Positions 53,460-64,000 of a stretch of 64,000 bases of DNA are shown in pieces. Numbering within the stretch: the stretch's first letter is position 1; each line of letters opens with the position of its first letter. The notes below the pieces were generated by a model. The model was given only the letters and a program-made list of their open reading frames with translations. It had not been told where the DNA came from and made no database searches. The translations under genes were made by a program, and so were the position numbers. This stretch comes from Rhizodiscina lignyota (Eukaryota; Ascomycota; Dothideomycetes; Aulographales; Rhizodiscinaceae), in contig ML978138.1 of the NCBI GenBank assembly GCA_010015805.1, positions 310,001 through 374,000 of the forward strand, written 5' to 3'.

Positions 53460-54722
53460 TCAGGTTTCTTTTGGAAGCTTTCCCGGTTGTCCGCTCAGGA
53501 TCCATGGTCTACGACCCCAAAAATCATCTTTGATGATGTCGATATGCTCAACGGCAATCTTGGCTTTCGCTTTCGTCTTTCTGTCTTTCTCCGCGGCGGA
53601 CTTGGAGAGCTTCTGCGGAGCATCAGTACTGTCTGTATGCCCCTCATGAAATTGCGGATTGGGTTTTGGGGCCACCGAGGCTGAAGATTGATCAACCAGA
53701 GGATTAATTTCATACTACGTTTTGCATTAGACAGGAGCATTAGACACGGCGTTGGTTGCTGTTGTTACCTCTCTAAAGACGACACTTCCCTTCTTGAAAA
53801 TTTCGGGCTCGTTGTTGTAGTTGATACCAAAGCGGGAAAAGAGTATTTCATTCTTGTCAGACGACAGTGTGCCTTGGAGTTCTTTCTCCGCGTCTTTTGC
53901 GTCCATGCCGCCTTGCTGAATGAGCGTCCAGAACGTTGTATTGTAGAGATTATTAATATGGCCTGCGAGTATCACCAATTAGATTCAGAATGTCAATGGA
54001 AACCATCCATATAATCAGACTCACAGTCAACCTGTCTCCAACTCATGTAATCTCTCAGGTTGCGCACACTGGGATACACGACCGCTCTGCCATCGAAGCT
54101 GGGCAAAGGCGGCGAGAGGGGAGTCGACGGGAAATATGTTTGCCACAAATGAACGTAGTACGATGTAAAAGTAGAGACGATCGTTGTCGTGAGTTTGCTT
54201 GAACGTTGCAATTAGCCTCCTACCTCCTGCCATCTCAATGCCTGCATACTCAGGGTACACTCACCTCGCTCGTCGTTCGAACAGCACGCAGTCTTTATGA
54301 AATACGAAGCTAAAAGAGGTCAAAAGTCAATTATTGAAATTCCGATTCGTTAGAAGCCGCGACATGTCACCTTACCTGTACTCATCACTAACCCCATATC
54401 CCACTACCAAATCCGGCAGCTCTTTCATGACTCCTACCGCTGCGGCATTCATGAGGTCCAGCGCCCTTCGATCGTTCGGTTTTCCGAACTCATATTTCGC
54501 CGAGAGCCTAGATTTACAAAGTCAGCTCGTCTGATAGTGTTGCGGGAGGATACGAACTGACTTGTGGAATCCACGTCCGTCGATGCGGACAACGATCCAC
54601 GTGTTCGGCAGTAGGCAGTCTGGCTGCTCGAAAGCGCGCACATATTCGTATCTGTTGAACTTCTATTAGTGATCGGCTCTTGGTAGATATTCTTAAGAGT
54701 TACAGTACTTGGAATTTGCCAT
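53460..54722 (-). CDS. THG1: tRNA-His guanylyltransferase THG1, seven exons
   Basis: Exons 54709-54722, 54562-54651, 54376-54507, 54265-54309, 54025-54197, 53769-53962 and 53460-53714 give 300 residues, all phases consistent. Hallmarks: MANSKYEYVR start, [20 protein letters not shown] with the first metal-binding Asp, [12 protein letters not shown] with the second, [51 protein letters not shown], and [23 protein letters not shown]1 adds the essential 5' guanosine (G-1) to tRNA-His, opposite to normal polymerisation. The C-terminal 85 residues are a Lys-rich extension ([16 protein letters not shown]) seen in fungal homologues. The first exon is only 14 nt. Confidence 0.96.
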
Positions 54723-55696
54723 TCTCTCGGCGTCGGGTCGGAGATGTCACTTGGGAAGATGTCAAATTGTGAGCTTGAATGGTAGGCTCTTACACTTCGA
54801 CGTATCCTAAGCGAGGCTTGGAAAGTTTGGTTCTATGATCTTTGGAATTTATATACATAACAATAGCATACCGTTTAAATTTTGTACGCTTTGTTTATTT
54901 AGAGGTCATACATCATAATTGTTCAGTATCTTGACAGCTACGGCAAACGTTTTCGTCACCATTGAGGCTAGGTCCAGTCGCTTGACTCAACCCGAGAACC
55001 AGTCACGCAAGCACGAAATCAGCTCGAGGTATTTGCACATATTTTTAATTTACTAGTCTTTCGGATCTATTCCTTTATCCGTCCGCCAACGGCCGTATCA
55101 TGCCATCATCCCCAACGCATTCACCTTTTCGCGCACACCATTCCTTCCTCACCTCCCCATATCATGCCCGCGAACCAAGGCGAAGCTGCAGTTCGTTTTT
55201 CAATTTTGATGCCATCGAGGCCAAGAAGCAGAAACCCAGACGACCTGATGTTCTTCTGAAACAAAAAGGAAAAGAAAAGCCCAGTTTCGTCAATTTTGGC
55301 GGGCAACTCCGAGACGCCTCCATGTATGCAAAATGCTTCGAAGCCCCTCCCACAACGAACATTAACGCCACGCTCGAAAAAAATTCAAATGTCCCTTCGT
55401 GGAAACAAAAAAAGGGAACCAAAATCCCCCCCAGTCGCAGAAAATTCTATTTTCTTTTTGCTGGTCCTCATGCAGAGAAACTGTTGGTACAATTCTTGAT
55501 TGGAAAAGGCGTGAACGCGCTGCGCAATTTTCGACGGCGGCTGTGTTCTCGATCGCTTGGAAGGAGAGTTCTACAGCTGCCATGAGAACGCGAAAATTAG
55601 TAAGAAAAGCTCTTGTGTGTACCAAAGTAACATAATGTACAAGCGCTTACAGGTGATTCTTCTTCCATGCATGTGTTATGCGTAGTCGAGGAATCA
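54723..55696. other. Intergenic, with a doubtful plus-strand frame
   Basis: A 161-codon frame starts with ATG at 55100 (MPSSPTHSPFRAHHSF). It is basic and low in structure, and has no domain. It may be a small gene or chance. Confidence 0.3.
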
Positions 55697-58600
55697 TCAC
55701 TGCTGCGGTGATGACGGCGAGTATTTCGGGCTCGTCGGAGAGTAGTTTGGTGAGGTTGGAGAATATTTCGGCGAAGTGGACGTGTAACCAGCACCAGACG
55801 GAGACGATGGAGAGTAGACCGGCGAAGATGGCGAGTACGCCTGTGGAGCTGGGCTCGTCGGGCTGTACGTCGGCGACGTGGGACTGTACTTGGGAGACGT
55901 CGGAGAAGTCGGAGAACGTCGGTCGCTGCCAGCAGAGAATTGCGGGCTCGAAGGCGAGTAGACCGGGGACGTGGGACTGTATGTTGGCGACGTAGGGCTG
56001 TACTTGGTCGACCCTTGTGCCGGAGAAGTCGGGCTGTAGCTTGGCGATGCAGGTGAGTATGCTGGGGACGTTGGAGAGTAGTGCGGCGAACTTGGAGACC
56101 CCGAGGCTCCAAAGGTAGGCGAGCTGGGCGAATAAGTCGGAGAGGAAGGTGTGAAGCTCGGGCTGCCTTGGTAGGCAGGCGACTGAGGACTGAACGCTGG
56201 GCTTGTGAGGGCCATGCCTGGAGAGCTTGGCGAGTATGCAGGCGAAGCTGGAGAGAAGCCTGGAGAAGTGGGGCTGCCAGTATTGAAGGGGCTGGTTGGG
56301 TTGTAGGCAGGGCTAGTGCTGCCTGGGAACGGACTGAAACCGCCACTATCACCGAAGCCACCCGGACCGCCATAAGAAGTGAAGCCTCCAGCATCCGGAC
56401 CATGGGCTTGCGCCATCGGTGAGAATGATGCACCATAATCTGGACCACCAAAACCGCCTTCGTGAGAAGGAGATCCCATCTCGTAAGGCGTGGCGGCACC
56501 TGTGTCAGCATATTGAGCAGAAATGGGCGCAATTCCAGGAGCAAGGCCGAAGCGCGCATTGTCGGATGTCGCCGTGTCGAGCATGTTCTGATCCAAGAGG
56601 ACCTCCATCTCTCCGGTGCCCAGAGGTGCAAGCTGTCCAAGCATGACGTTCTCCGAAATACCGCGGCAGTCATCCAATTCGCCGGCGGCCGCTGCTTCGA
56701 GCAGAATCTCGACAGTCTCCTCGAAGGAGCAGCGCATCAGAGCACCAGTGTCTGCACGGTTAATCCCGTGACGGGTAATTGCCATGAGGTGACCACGAGA
56801 AGTCATGACGTCGACCAAAAGCTGCAAGTGGCGCTGGTTGACGTACGAACCGTCAAACGACAGCACCTGGTGCAACTCGCGCATGAGAGCCGCTCGAGTG
56901 GCCTCAATACCGAAAACGTTGAGAATCTCAATGAAGGAATTGCAGTAGGTACGGTGAGGATCAACGCCTTCAACTGTAAGCACCTCCTTCAAAGCGGTAC
57001 CGCTCGTATCCAGATACCACTCCTTGCAGAGTGGATCGCTCTTGCTCATGCTCAGCGAGCCATCTTCGACCTCACGGATCTTCTCCTTTGAGTTGATGAA
57101 AGCACGCGAAATGCCTGTAACACCCCTCAGTGTGATGCTATCAAGCATGTGCGTTTCGAGTCGCCTCAGCATCATGTCTTCGTCGAACGTCTCATCATCT
57201 CCGTCGTCACCCTTCATAGATTCCTGGTTCGTCATTCGCACACGAATGACTTGCTCATCGGCATTGTTGTCGCTGAAGATTACTGCCAGGTCCTGTCCGA
57301 ACTGCTCCTTAATCTTGCCAGCAACGTCGGAGACCGTCAAGCTCTTGTCCAATAGCCTACGGCGACTGAGGACAATACGCAGCATCCACTTGGACTGGCG
57401 ACCGGGGTCATCGGCTGTATCATCAGGGATGATGAAGTAGGACTCAACCATATCCTTGTCGGAATCGATGACGGTGTCTTGAATATCTGGATCGTAGTAG
57501 ATCTCCGTCATCTCAGTTACGGTGCGGAGAGTGGTATGCTCGACCATAGAGCGCAGCTTCTTCGCGTTCTCCTGTTCGCCAGCTCTATCCGGAGTTTGGT
57601 AGACGGTCATGGATGGCGTCTTAATGTTCGTGGCAACGTTGAGAATCTCCTTGAGACGTGGCACACCCAAAGTCACGTTCTTGGAGGACACACCAGCAAA
57701 ATGGAAGGTGTTCAAGGTCATCTGCGTGGCGGGCTCTCCAATGGATTGAGCTGCAAGGACACCAACCATCTCTCCTGGATTGACGATGGCTCGGTTGAAG
57801 CGGTTCTCGATATCACCAAGAACGTTCTCGAATGCGAGCTTGTTGAGAGAGTGCTCGACGACGACACGCTTGAAAGCCAAGCGAGACCGAAGCAGAATCT
57901 TGAAAAGCTTGGTCGCGGACTCCTGTGCCTCCTTTGCAATCTCAGAGTCGCCTCGGACGACGATGAGCCGTTCAAGCAGCTCCTTCACCTTGGGGATGAC
58001 GTCCGCAGGATGCAAGTCGCTACGAGAGCCCTCCTTAATGCGGAACTTGGTCCTCGCTGTCTCGATGATGCGCATAATGTTCAAAGGCAGGTAGACTTGC
58101 TCTTCAACATTTGTATTTCTCCACTCACGCATCCATTTGCGGTCAGCTTTGAGTTGCTCGTATTCCTCATCGAGGAAGTTCTGGACTGTAATGTCACCGT
58201 CGATCTCACCAGCTTGCTCGAGCAGCTCCGGTCCAATGGAGAATGCCGGATCCATGACGTCCATGCGGAACTTCTTATCGAAGGCCTTGTCCGAACAAAT
58301 CATGATGTCGATATTTTGCGACTCAATGTGCTGGCCGTCGAGACCATCCTCTCCATAAACGAACTGGACAACATCGCCAAGAGAGTTACGAACGGTACCA
58401 TCGTATTTGCACATGACATCTTCGAGCGCTTTCACAAGACGTCGCTGAATGTAACCAGTCTCCGCGGTCTTCACAGCAGTATCAATGAGACCTTCACGAC
58501 CAGCCATAGCGTGGAAGAAAAACTCGGATGGGGTCAACCCGCGGAGATACGAGTTTTCGACGAACCCACGAGACTCTGGCGAGTAGTCATCCTTGGTGAA

Positions 58601-61174
58601 GTGTGGCAGGGTTCGATATTTGAAACCGAAAGGAATACGCTTGCCTTCGACTGACTGCTGTCCGACAAGAGCTGACATCTGAGAGATGTTGATGGCAGAA
58701 CCCTTGGAACCGGCCCTGGCCATTTGAATGGCGTTGTTCAAGTCTTTCAAGTTCCTCTCGGTCCTGGTACCAGCATTGTCACGCGCGCTGTTGAGGGCTT
58801 TGGAGACCTTGCTCTCGAATGTTTCACGAATGTTCATGCCCGGAAGCGGCTCAAGTTCGTTTGCCGTCGCCTGCTTGGTGATGGTCTCCACTTCTTCCTT
58901 CTGCTCCCTGACAGCAGAGACGATCTGTTCAGTGGTCTTGGCATCTGGAATGGTATCACCAACACCAATACTGAAGCCGTTGTGCAGCAGCCAGTAATTG
59001 ACAATGCGCTGAGTGCCATTGAAGAAGTTCACAGCAGCTTCCCAGCCCTTCTCGTTGAAGATTAGGTGAACGACACCACCACCGCTCGCACCAACTGACT
59101 TCTTGTTGAACATGCCGTACATGAGCTCACCGCCATGGACAAGAAGACCGTCATCGTTGGCCGGGGAGAGGCCTTCGCTGCTGCCGCGCTTAAGGTTCAG
59201 GCCAGAAGGCAGAGCCAAACTGATGATTTGCTTGCCAGTCCAGCGAGGACGCGGCTTCAGGATCGCGGGCTGAGGAATAACACCGTCCCAATCAGGCACC
59301 CACATAAGAATATTCATCACCTGTTCCTTGGTCAAGAACACGTCGCGGCGGCAGAGCTTGTAGATGCCGGCAAGTGTATCCTGGACGATACCCATGAGAG
59401 GGCCGTTGCGCTGTGGAGAGACGATGTTGAGAGGCACCATGCAAAGCTGCATTACTTCAGCACGCGTCTCCTCGCTCTGTGGAACGTGCAAGTTCATCTC
59501 GTCACCGTCGAAATCGGCGTTGTATGGAGAGGTAACGGAGAGATTGAGACGGAAGGTAGAGTATGGCATGACGCGGACGCGGTGGCCCATCATGGACTCT
59601 TTGTGAAGAGACGGCTGACGGTTGAAGATAATAAAGTCACCATCAACGATGTGGCGCTCCACCTTCCAACCATACTGCAATCTGATGTCCGAGACGCGCT
59701 TGTGATAGCGTAGATCGATGCGCTCGCCGGTGTCTCGAATGACATACTTCGCTCCTGGATGGGTATTCGGACCATTCTTCACCAATTCGTGCAACTTGGC
59801 AATATTGTACGGCGTGACTGTCTCGGGATAGGTCAAGATACGTGCCGTGCTGCGAGGAACGCCAACTTCGTCGAGTGAGAGGTTGGGGTCACCAGTGATG
59901 ACAGTACGCGCGGAGAAGTCCACACGCTTTCCCATCAAGTTGCCACGCAGACGACCTTCCTTGCCCTTGAGACGAGAGCGGATGGTCTTGAGCGGACGAC
60001 CAGACTTCTGCAAAGCTTGCGGCTGACCAGCAATGTTGTTGTCCATGTAGGTTGCCACATGGTATTGGAGAAGGGTTTCGAACTCGCTTACAACGTGCTG
60101 TGGTGAGCCTTCCTGTTCGCATCGCTTGACGTTGGAGTTTGCTCGGACGATATCGCTCAGCTTGTAGGTAAGGTCGTCCTCGCCACGCATGCCTTGACCA
60201 GTTCCATCCACGGAGATACTCGGACGAACGGGTGGAGGAGGGACTGGCAGGACAGTGATGACCATCCACTCAGGCCTAGCGTAGTGCCTGTTCAAACCAA
60301 GCTTGCCCATGTCTTCCTCGGAGATGTTCTTAAAGACGTTCAATGCCATCTGAGGTGTGATCTGCTTCTTCTCCGGCCCACGGCCCTCGTCATCCTCGTC
60401 AGACTTTGGCATCTTCCACGTTCCGATCAGCTTCAGGCCCTCCTTGCGAATCTCGGGGTGAATGTTGCCACAGCCACCATGCTTGATCTTCGGCTTCGAC
60501 TTCTGCGCAGCAATGTCGTCAAATTCGTCCTTTTCATCTTCAACGGCGTCCATGGCGCAAACTTTCTTGGCCTTACAAGCGCGATGGACCATGTCGAATC
60601 GCTTCTTGGGATCGCGAAATCGGAGAGCGTCCTTAAATTTAGGGTCGCTCTATTAAGTCACGGTGAGCATAGAGCATTCAAAACTGTCACCTTAACAAAA
60701 GGAAACGAACCTCATCAGACAAGATCTTGCCACAGTTGTGACATACGCATTCCAGCAATTTCTTGATCTTGGTGATGAAACCTAGGCCAGTCAGCAACTG
60801 TTCATTCGTTAGAAGGCATTTCAGTACATACCAACATGAAAAACTGGCACAGCCAGTTCGATATGGCCGAAGTGGCCAACACACTCCTGCATGTTCTCAC
60901 CGCAAGTGCCGCATTGAAAGGAACGATCGATAGTGCCGAGTCTCGGGTCGTTCAAGCCAGATTCACGCGGGCGCTGCTTTTGTTCATCCTTTCCGTAGGT
61001 TAGCATAATCTTGAGTCCAATATTGTAGGGAAGGAAGTGGCATACCATAGTCTCAGGATACAGGATCTGGCACACGCTCATTCCCTTGATCTCTTCTGGG
61101 TTGAGCAGGCCAAACTGGACTTCCTGGATGGTGCGCAGCGGCGCCTGCGAGTATGCAAAGTTGAGGTTCGCCAT
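55697..61174 (-). CDS. RPB1: RNA polymerase II largest subunit RPB1, four exons
   Basis: Exons 61046-61174, 60832-60988, 60711-60781 and 55697-60649 give 1769 residues in phase. The clamp zinc site ([20 protein letters not shown] and CVCHNCGKI) is split over exons 2 and 3. The catalytic metal-A motif is [15 protein letters not shown] near residue 498. The bridge-helix/trigger-loop region ([40 protein letters not shown]) is intact. The C-terminal domain starts around residue 1540 and consists of heptads mostly of the YSPTSPx or YSPSSPx type, degenerate at first ([15 protein letters not shown]) and regular later, ending YSPSSPQQ. It transcribes all mRNA; CTD phosphorylation couples processing. 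Confidence 0.98.
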
Positions 61175-61838
61175 GGTTGCTGTTTAGTGAAAGGTCGTTC
61201 GAGAGGAAGGTTTTAAGATCGTTGGCGATGTCGCGGAGTCGCGTGTTCGTGTTTTGAATCGCAAGTTGTGGGAGAGGAGGCGCTTCACTCGACCGCCACC
61301 TGACGAAAACACCACCGATTCGAGCAACTTGTGCTGCGCTTCCGAAGAGCCTCAAATGCACTCAATGAAACCTCCTGACGCGATCTACCGACTATTCGAA
61401 GAGGCACTCGAAGCGCTCAACGCGCTGGCCGCGCGGCGGCGTGAATGTGTGGACGTGAGAACCCGTTGCGACCGACGCGGGTGGCTGGCTTCGAGCGCGG
61501 CGTGCGAAAGAGCGGAAACTCACTTCAAGCGAATGAAGCAAGCCGACTGAGCAGAGCAAGGTGGTTTGCGCGATGCTGCTCAGCTAAAGATACGTCGTCG
61601 GCGGGTTGACGGTGGTAGATGTTCTGGTGAGCGTGGTGTCGGGAAGGGGAGAAGGCTTTGTTCTCCCCAGCCTGCGGCAACGCCAAGCCGCGCTAGCCCG
61701 TTTACATCCTAGGGGCGAAGAGCCTCAATGTCAAACCAGACGCGACTCACAAACGAGCCTACACGCGACTCCAACGTCACCGTCACTGCGAGCGCTGAGA
61801 ATGCTCCTCGCTGCAACAGCTTCTCATCAGGATTCAAG
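61175..61838. promoter_or_regulatory. Divergent promoter of RPB1 and swd1
   Basis: 664 bp between opposite start codons. GC-rich, no TATA box near either start, as expected for constitutive genes. Confidence 0.5.
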
Positions 61839-63384
61839 ATGAATCTGAGTCTTTCTGACTCTTCGTTCTTCCTCAAGGACAGACCGGAAGTTCTGGTTGG
61901 CAGGCTTCGTGAGCGTTCTCGAACCTTACTTTAGCCGCACGCACTGACTCGCTTTCCAGGCAGCGGCCACTCCACTGTGATCAAGTTCAGTCACCGTGGT
62001 AAGCATCCAATTCACGTGCTGTACGGGCAGAAGACGCCACTAACCGTAAAATATAGGCGATTTTCTTGCGTCCGGTCGACTCGATGGCACCGTTGTTGTC
62101 TTTGACGTGGAGACCAGTGGAGTCGCGCGCAAGTTGAGGGGCCACACCCGTCAAGTCCAATCGCTCAGTTGGTCGTCCGATGATCGATATCTACTCACAG
62201 CATCTCATGACTGGAAGTGCATTCTCTGGGACTTGCAAGATGGCTCAAGGCTTCGAACGGTCCGGTTCGAGGCTCCCGTCTTCATCGCAGAGCTTCATCC
62301 CAAGAATCATTTCCTCTTCGTGATTGCGCTCTTTGAAGACCAACCTCAACTCGTCGACGTCTCCTCCGAAACGCCTTTGAAACGTACCACCCCTTCCACC
62401 CCGAAGCGGTCCCAGGCGGACAAAGAGAGCGGAGGCGAGAAACAAGCCGCGCAAGATGCGAAGAATACCACTACCGTCGCTACTTTCACGAGCAACGGCG
62501 ACCACATACTATCTGGCACGAACAAGGGCTGGTTGAATGTTATTGATACGGCGACCTGCAAGACCTTCTACTCGACCCATCTGACGAACAGCATTGTAAT
62601 CTACATCAGACTCAATGGCAAAGGAGAAACAATACTCGTCAACTCCAGCGATCGATGTGTACGCACGATCAAGCTTCCTAATTTCAGTTCTGATGGATTC
62701 GACTGGGACAATCTGAGGTTAGAGGTTGAACACAAATTCCAGGATCAAATCAATCGGCAGTCATGGAATCATGCTTGCTTCAGTCCAGCAGACGGCGAGT
62801 ATGCAGCTATGACATCCTACATGAACCACATCATCTACTTATGGGAGCGTGCCGAAAAAGGAAGTTTAGTCGCGGTGTTGGAAGGACCAAAGGAGGAGCT
62901 GTCAGTCGTGGAATGGCATCCCAATAAGACTTTTGTTGCGGCCATTGGCGTGGACTCCGGTCGCATATACCTCTGGGCGACACCCACGCCTCAGCGATGG
63001 TCGGCACTTGCGCCAGACTTTGTCGAAGTGGAAGAGAACGTGGAGTACGTCGAGCGCGAAGACGAATTCGATATCCATCCGATCGAAGAGGTTCACAAGC
63101 GACGTTTAGACGCGGAAGATGAAGAGGTGGATGTTCTTACCACCGAGCCTGCCAAGGCGGAGTCTGTCGATGGGCAATTCCGGATGCCTGTGCTGCTGGA
63201 TATCGAGGCAAGCGACAGCGAGGACGAAATGATAGCGATTGGTGCGGGCCAGTTCCGTAGGAAGAGCCCCGGGGCTGGACGAGATTGGGGCGATGAAGGG
63301 AGCAACGCTCCGAGTGGAGACGAGCGAAAGGTGAATGGTGCTGTGAGAGGCACCAACGGAAACAAGAGACGAAGAGCCGAGTGA
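61839..63384 (+). CDS. swd1: COMPASS subunit Swd1 (RBBP5 homologue), three exons
   Basis: Exons 61839-61908, 61960-61998 and 62057-63384 give 478 residues in phase. WD40 repeats are visible: GDFLASGRLDGTVVVFDVET, GHTRQVQSLSWSSDDRYLLT, DWKCILWDLQDG, then HPKNHFLFVIALFEDQP, TSNGDHILSGTNKGWLNVID, LVNSSDRCVRTIKLP and SVVEWHPNKTFVAAIGVDSG. A hinge-like acidic C-terminal region (EREDEFDIHPIEE, DIEASDSEDEMIAIG) follows, as in RBBP5. Swd1 is a core scaffold of the Set1/COMPASS complex that methylates histone H3 Lys4. It shares a divergent promoter with RPB1. Exon 2 is only 39 nt. Confidence 0.9.
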
Positions 63385-64000
63385 TTGAACATTCAATCGA
63401 TCGGTTGATTTCCTCGGTATGTTACTGACATTGCAAAGCAACATATCTCTCTTCCTTCTCCGTCGCCTACCAGGCGAGTAGGAATACTTAAACAAAACAC
63501 AGAGAAGATCTGCTGCGACAAACTGCTCTAGCAGTGGTGCAGTCCAGGATGGCAGAGAGACAGCTAGGTATCTTTTTGATTTGCCTGCATATACGACTTA
63601 AGACTCGACATTTGGCACGAATGTGCCTTGGTATGGGTCCAGCAGATGTTCATTGGAGATGAGCATGGTGGCTAAATTGGGCATCATCCGCTGCAATGGG
63701 TAGTTGGTTGGGGAATTCATCCCCACGAGATATATTCGAACGAGATCCAATGACAGACGATTATGAATGACACTTCAATCTGAGTTACAAAATCGGCCAT
63801 GTCTACGCTGGTAGAGCGGCTACGCGATCAAAAGTGTTTCGAACTCGTCCACAGCCACACTTAGATACCTGAACGACTTCTTTCGGCGATACTTCACCGA
63901 ACCTCAGCACGCCAACCCACACAGCCAGCAGCAGATCAGACACTTCCCCGAAAAGGCCACAACTGAACCACCGGTTTTTAATTCGATACTAGACACGCAC
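63385..64000. other. Downstream end of the window, no gene seen
   Basis: The last 600 bp contain no convincing frame. A C/A-rich stretch at the end could be a promoter for a gene beyond the window. Confidence 0.4.

Noticed and set aside
55597-56673. Long minus-strand frame over the RPB1 tail
   Set aside because: It is a shadow of the repetitive CTD coding sequence in another frame.
57479-58654. 391-codon plus-strand frame inside RPB1
   Set aside because: Antisense shadow of a long conserved gene; no start context or domain.

Overview
This window is nuclear DNA of a filamentous ascomycete (Pezizomycotina, most likely Dothideomycetes). Genes lie on both strands. Many are split by 41-130 nt GT..AG introns with CTGAC/CTAAC-like branch sites. 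The families present (UstYa/DUF3328, fungal BTB, fungal APH-like kinases, NIPSNAP, DUF2237, small secreted cysteine-rich proteins) fit that group. The taxonomic call is inference from protein style, not from a search.

Layout. 1-12 kb: a NIPSNAP-domain protein, a zinc-finger-like protein, an unknown minus-strand gene, a divergent CorA-like membrane protein in six exons, and a candidate secreted cysteine-rich gene without a visible ATG. 12-18 kb: the E2 enzyme Ubc11/UBE2C and the elongation factor ELL, separated by about 2.8 kb without a convincing gene. 19-21 kb: a small secreted, Kex2-type cysteine-rich peptide next to a five-exon UstYa/DUF3328 gene, a pairing that resembles fungal RiPP loci. 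21-29.5 kb: a large unknown minus-strand gene, a DUF2237 protein, an unknown five-exon nuclear-type protein and a type II HAD hydrolase. 30-34.5 kb: three BTB paralogues, one interrupted by an in-frame TAG. 35.5-42.7 kb: an amidase, then two APH-like kinase genes, each followed by a small Cys/His-rich gene of one shared family (a duplicated two-gene cassette). 43-64 kb is mostly conserved housekeeping: an ER-type membrane J-protein, RPA43, a coilin-like protein, TMA23, a multi-pass membrane protein with a frame break, a 53-aa Cys-rich protein, THG1, RPB1 and Swd1.

How the genes relate. RPA43 (Pol I), RPB1 (Pol II), ELL (Pol II elongation), Swd1 (COMPASS, H3K4 methylation), THG1 (tRNA-His maturation), TMA23 (ribosome biogenesis) and the coilin-like protein all serve nuclear RNA synthesis or processing. 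Nothing suggests they form an operon-like unit. The accessory part is about 19-42 kb: gene duplicates, secreted peptides and a UstYa enzyme point to local duplication and species-specific biology.

Spliced models were built by hand from splice signals and phase; most give an intact frame over their full length. No tRNA, rRNA, CRISPR array or intact transposon was recognised.
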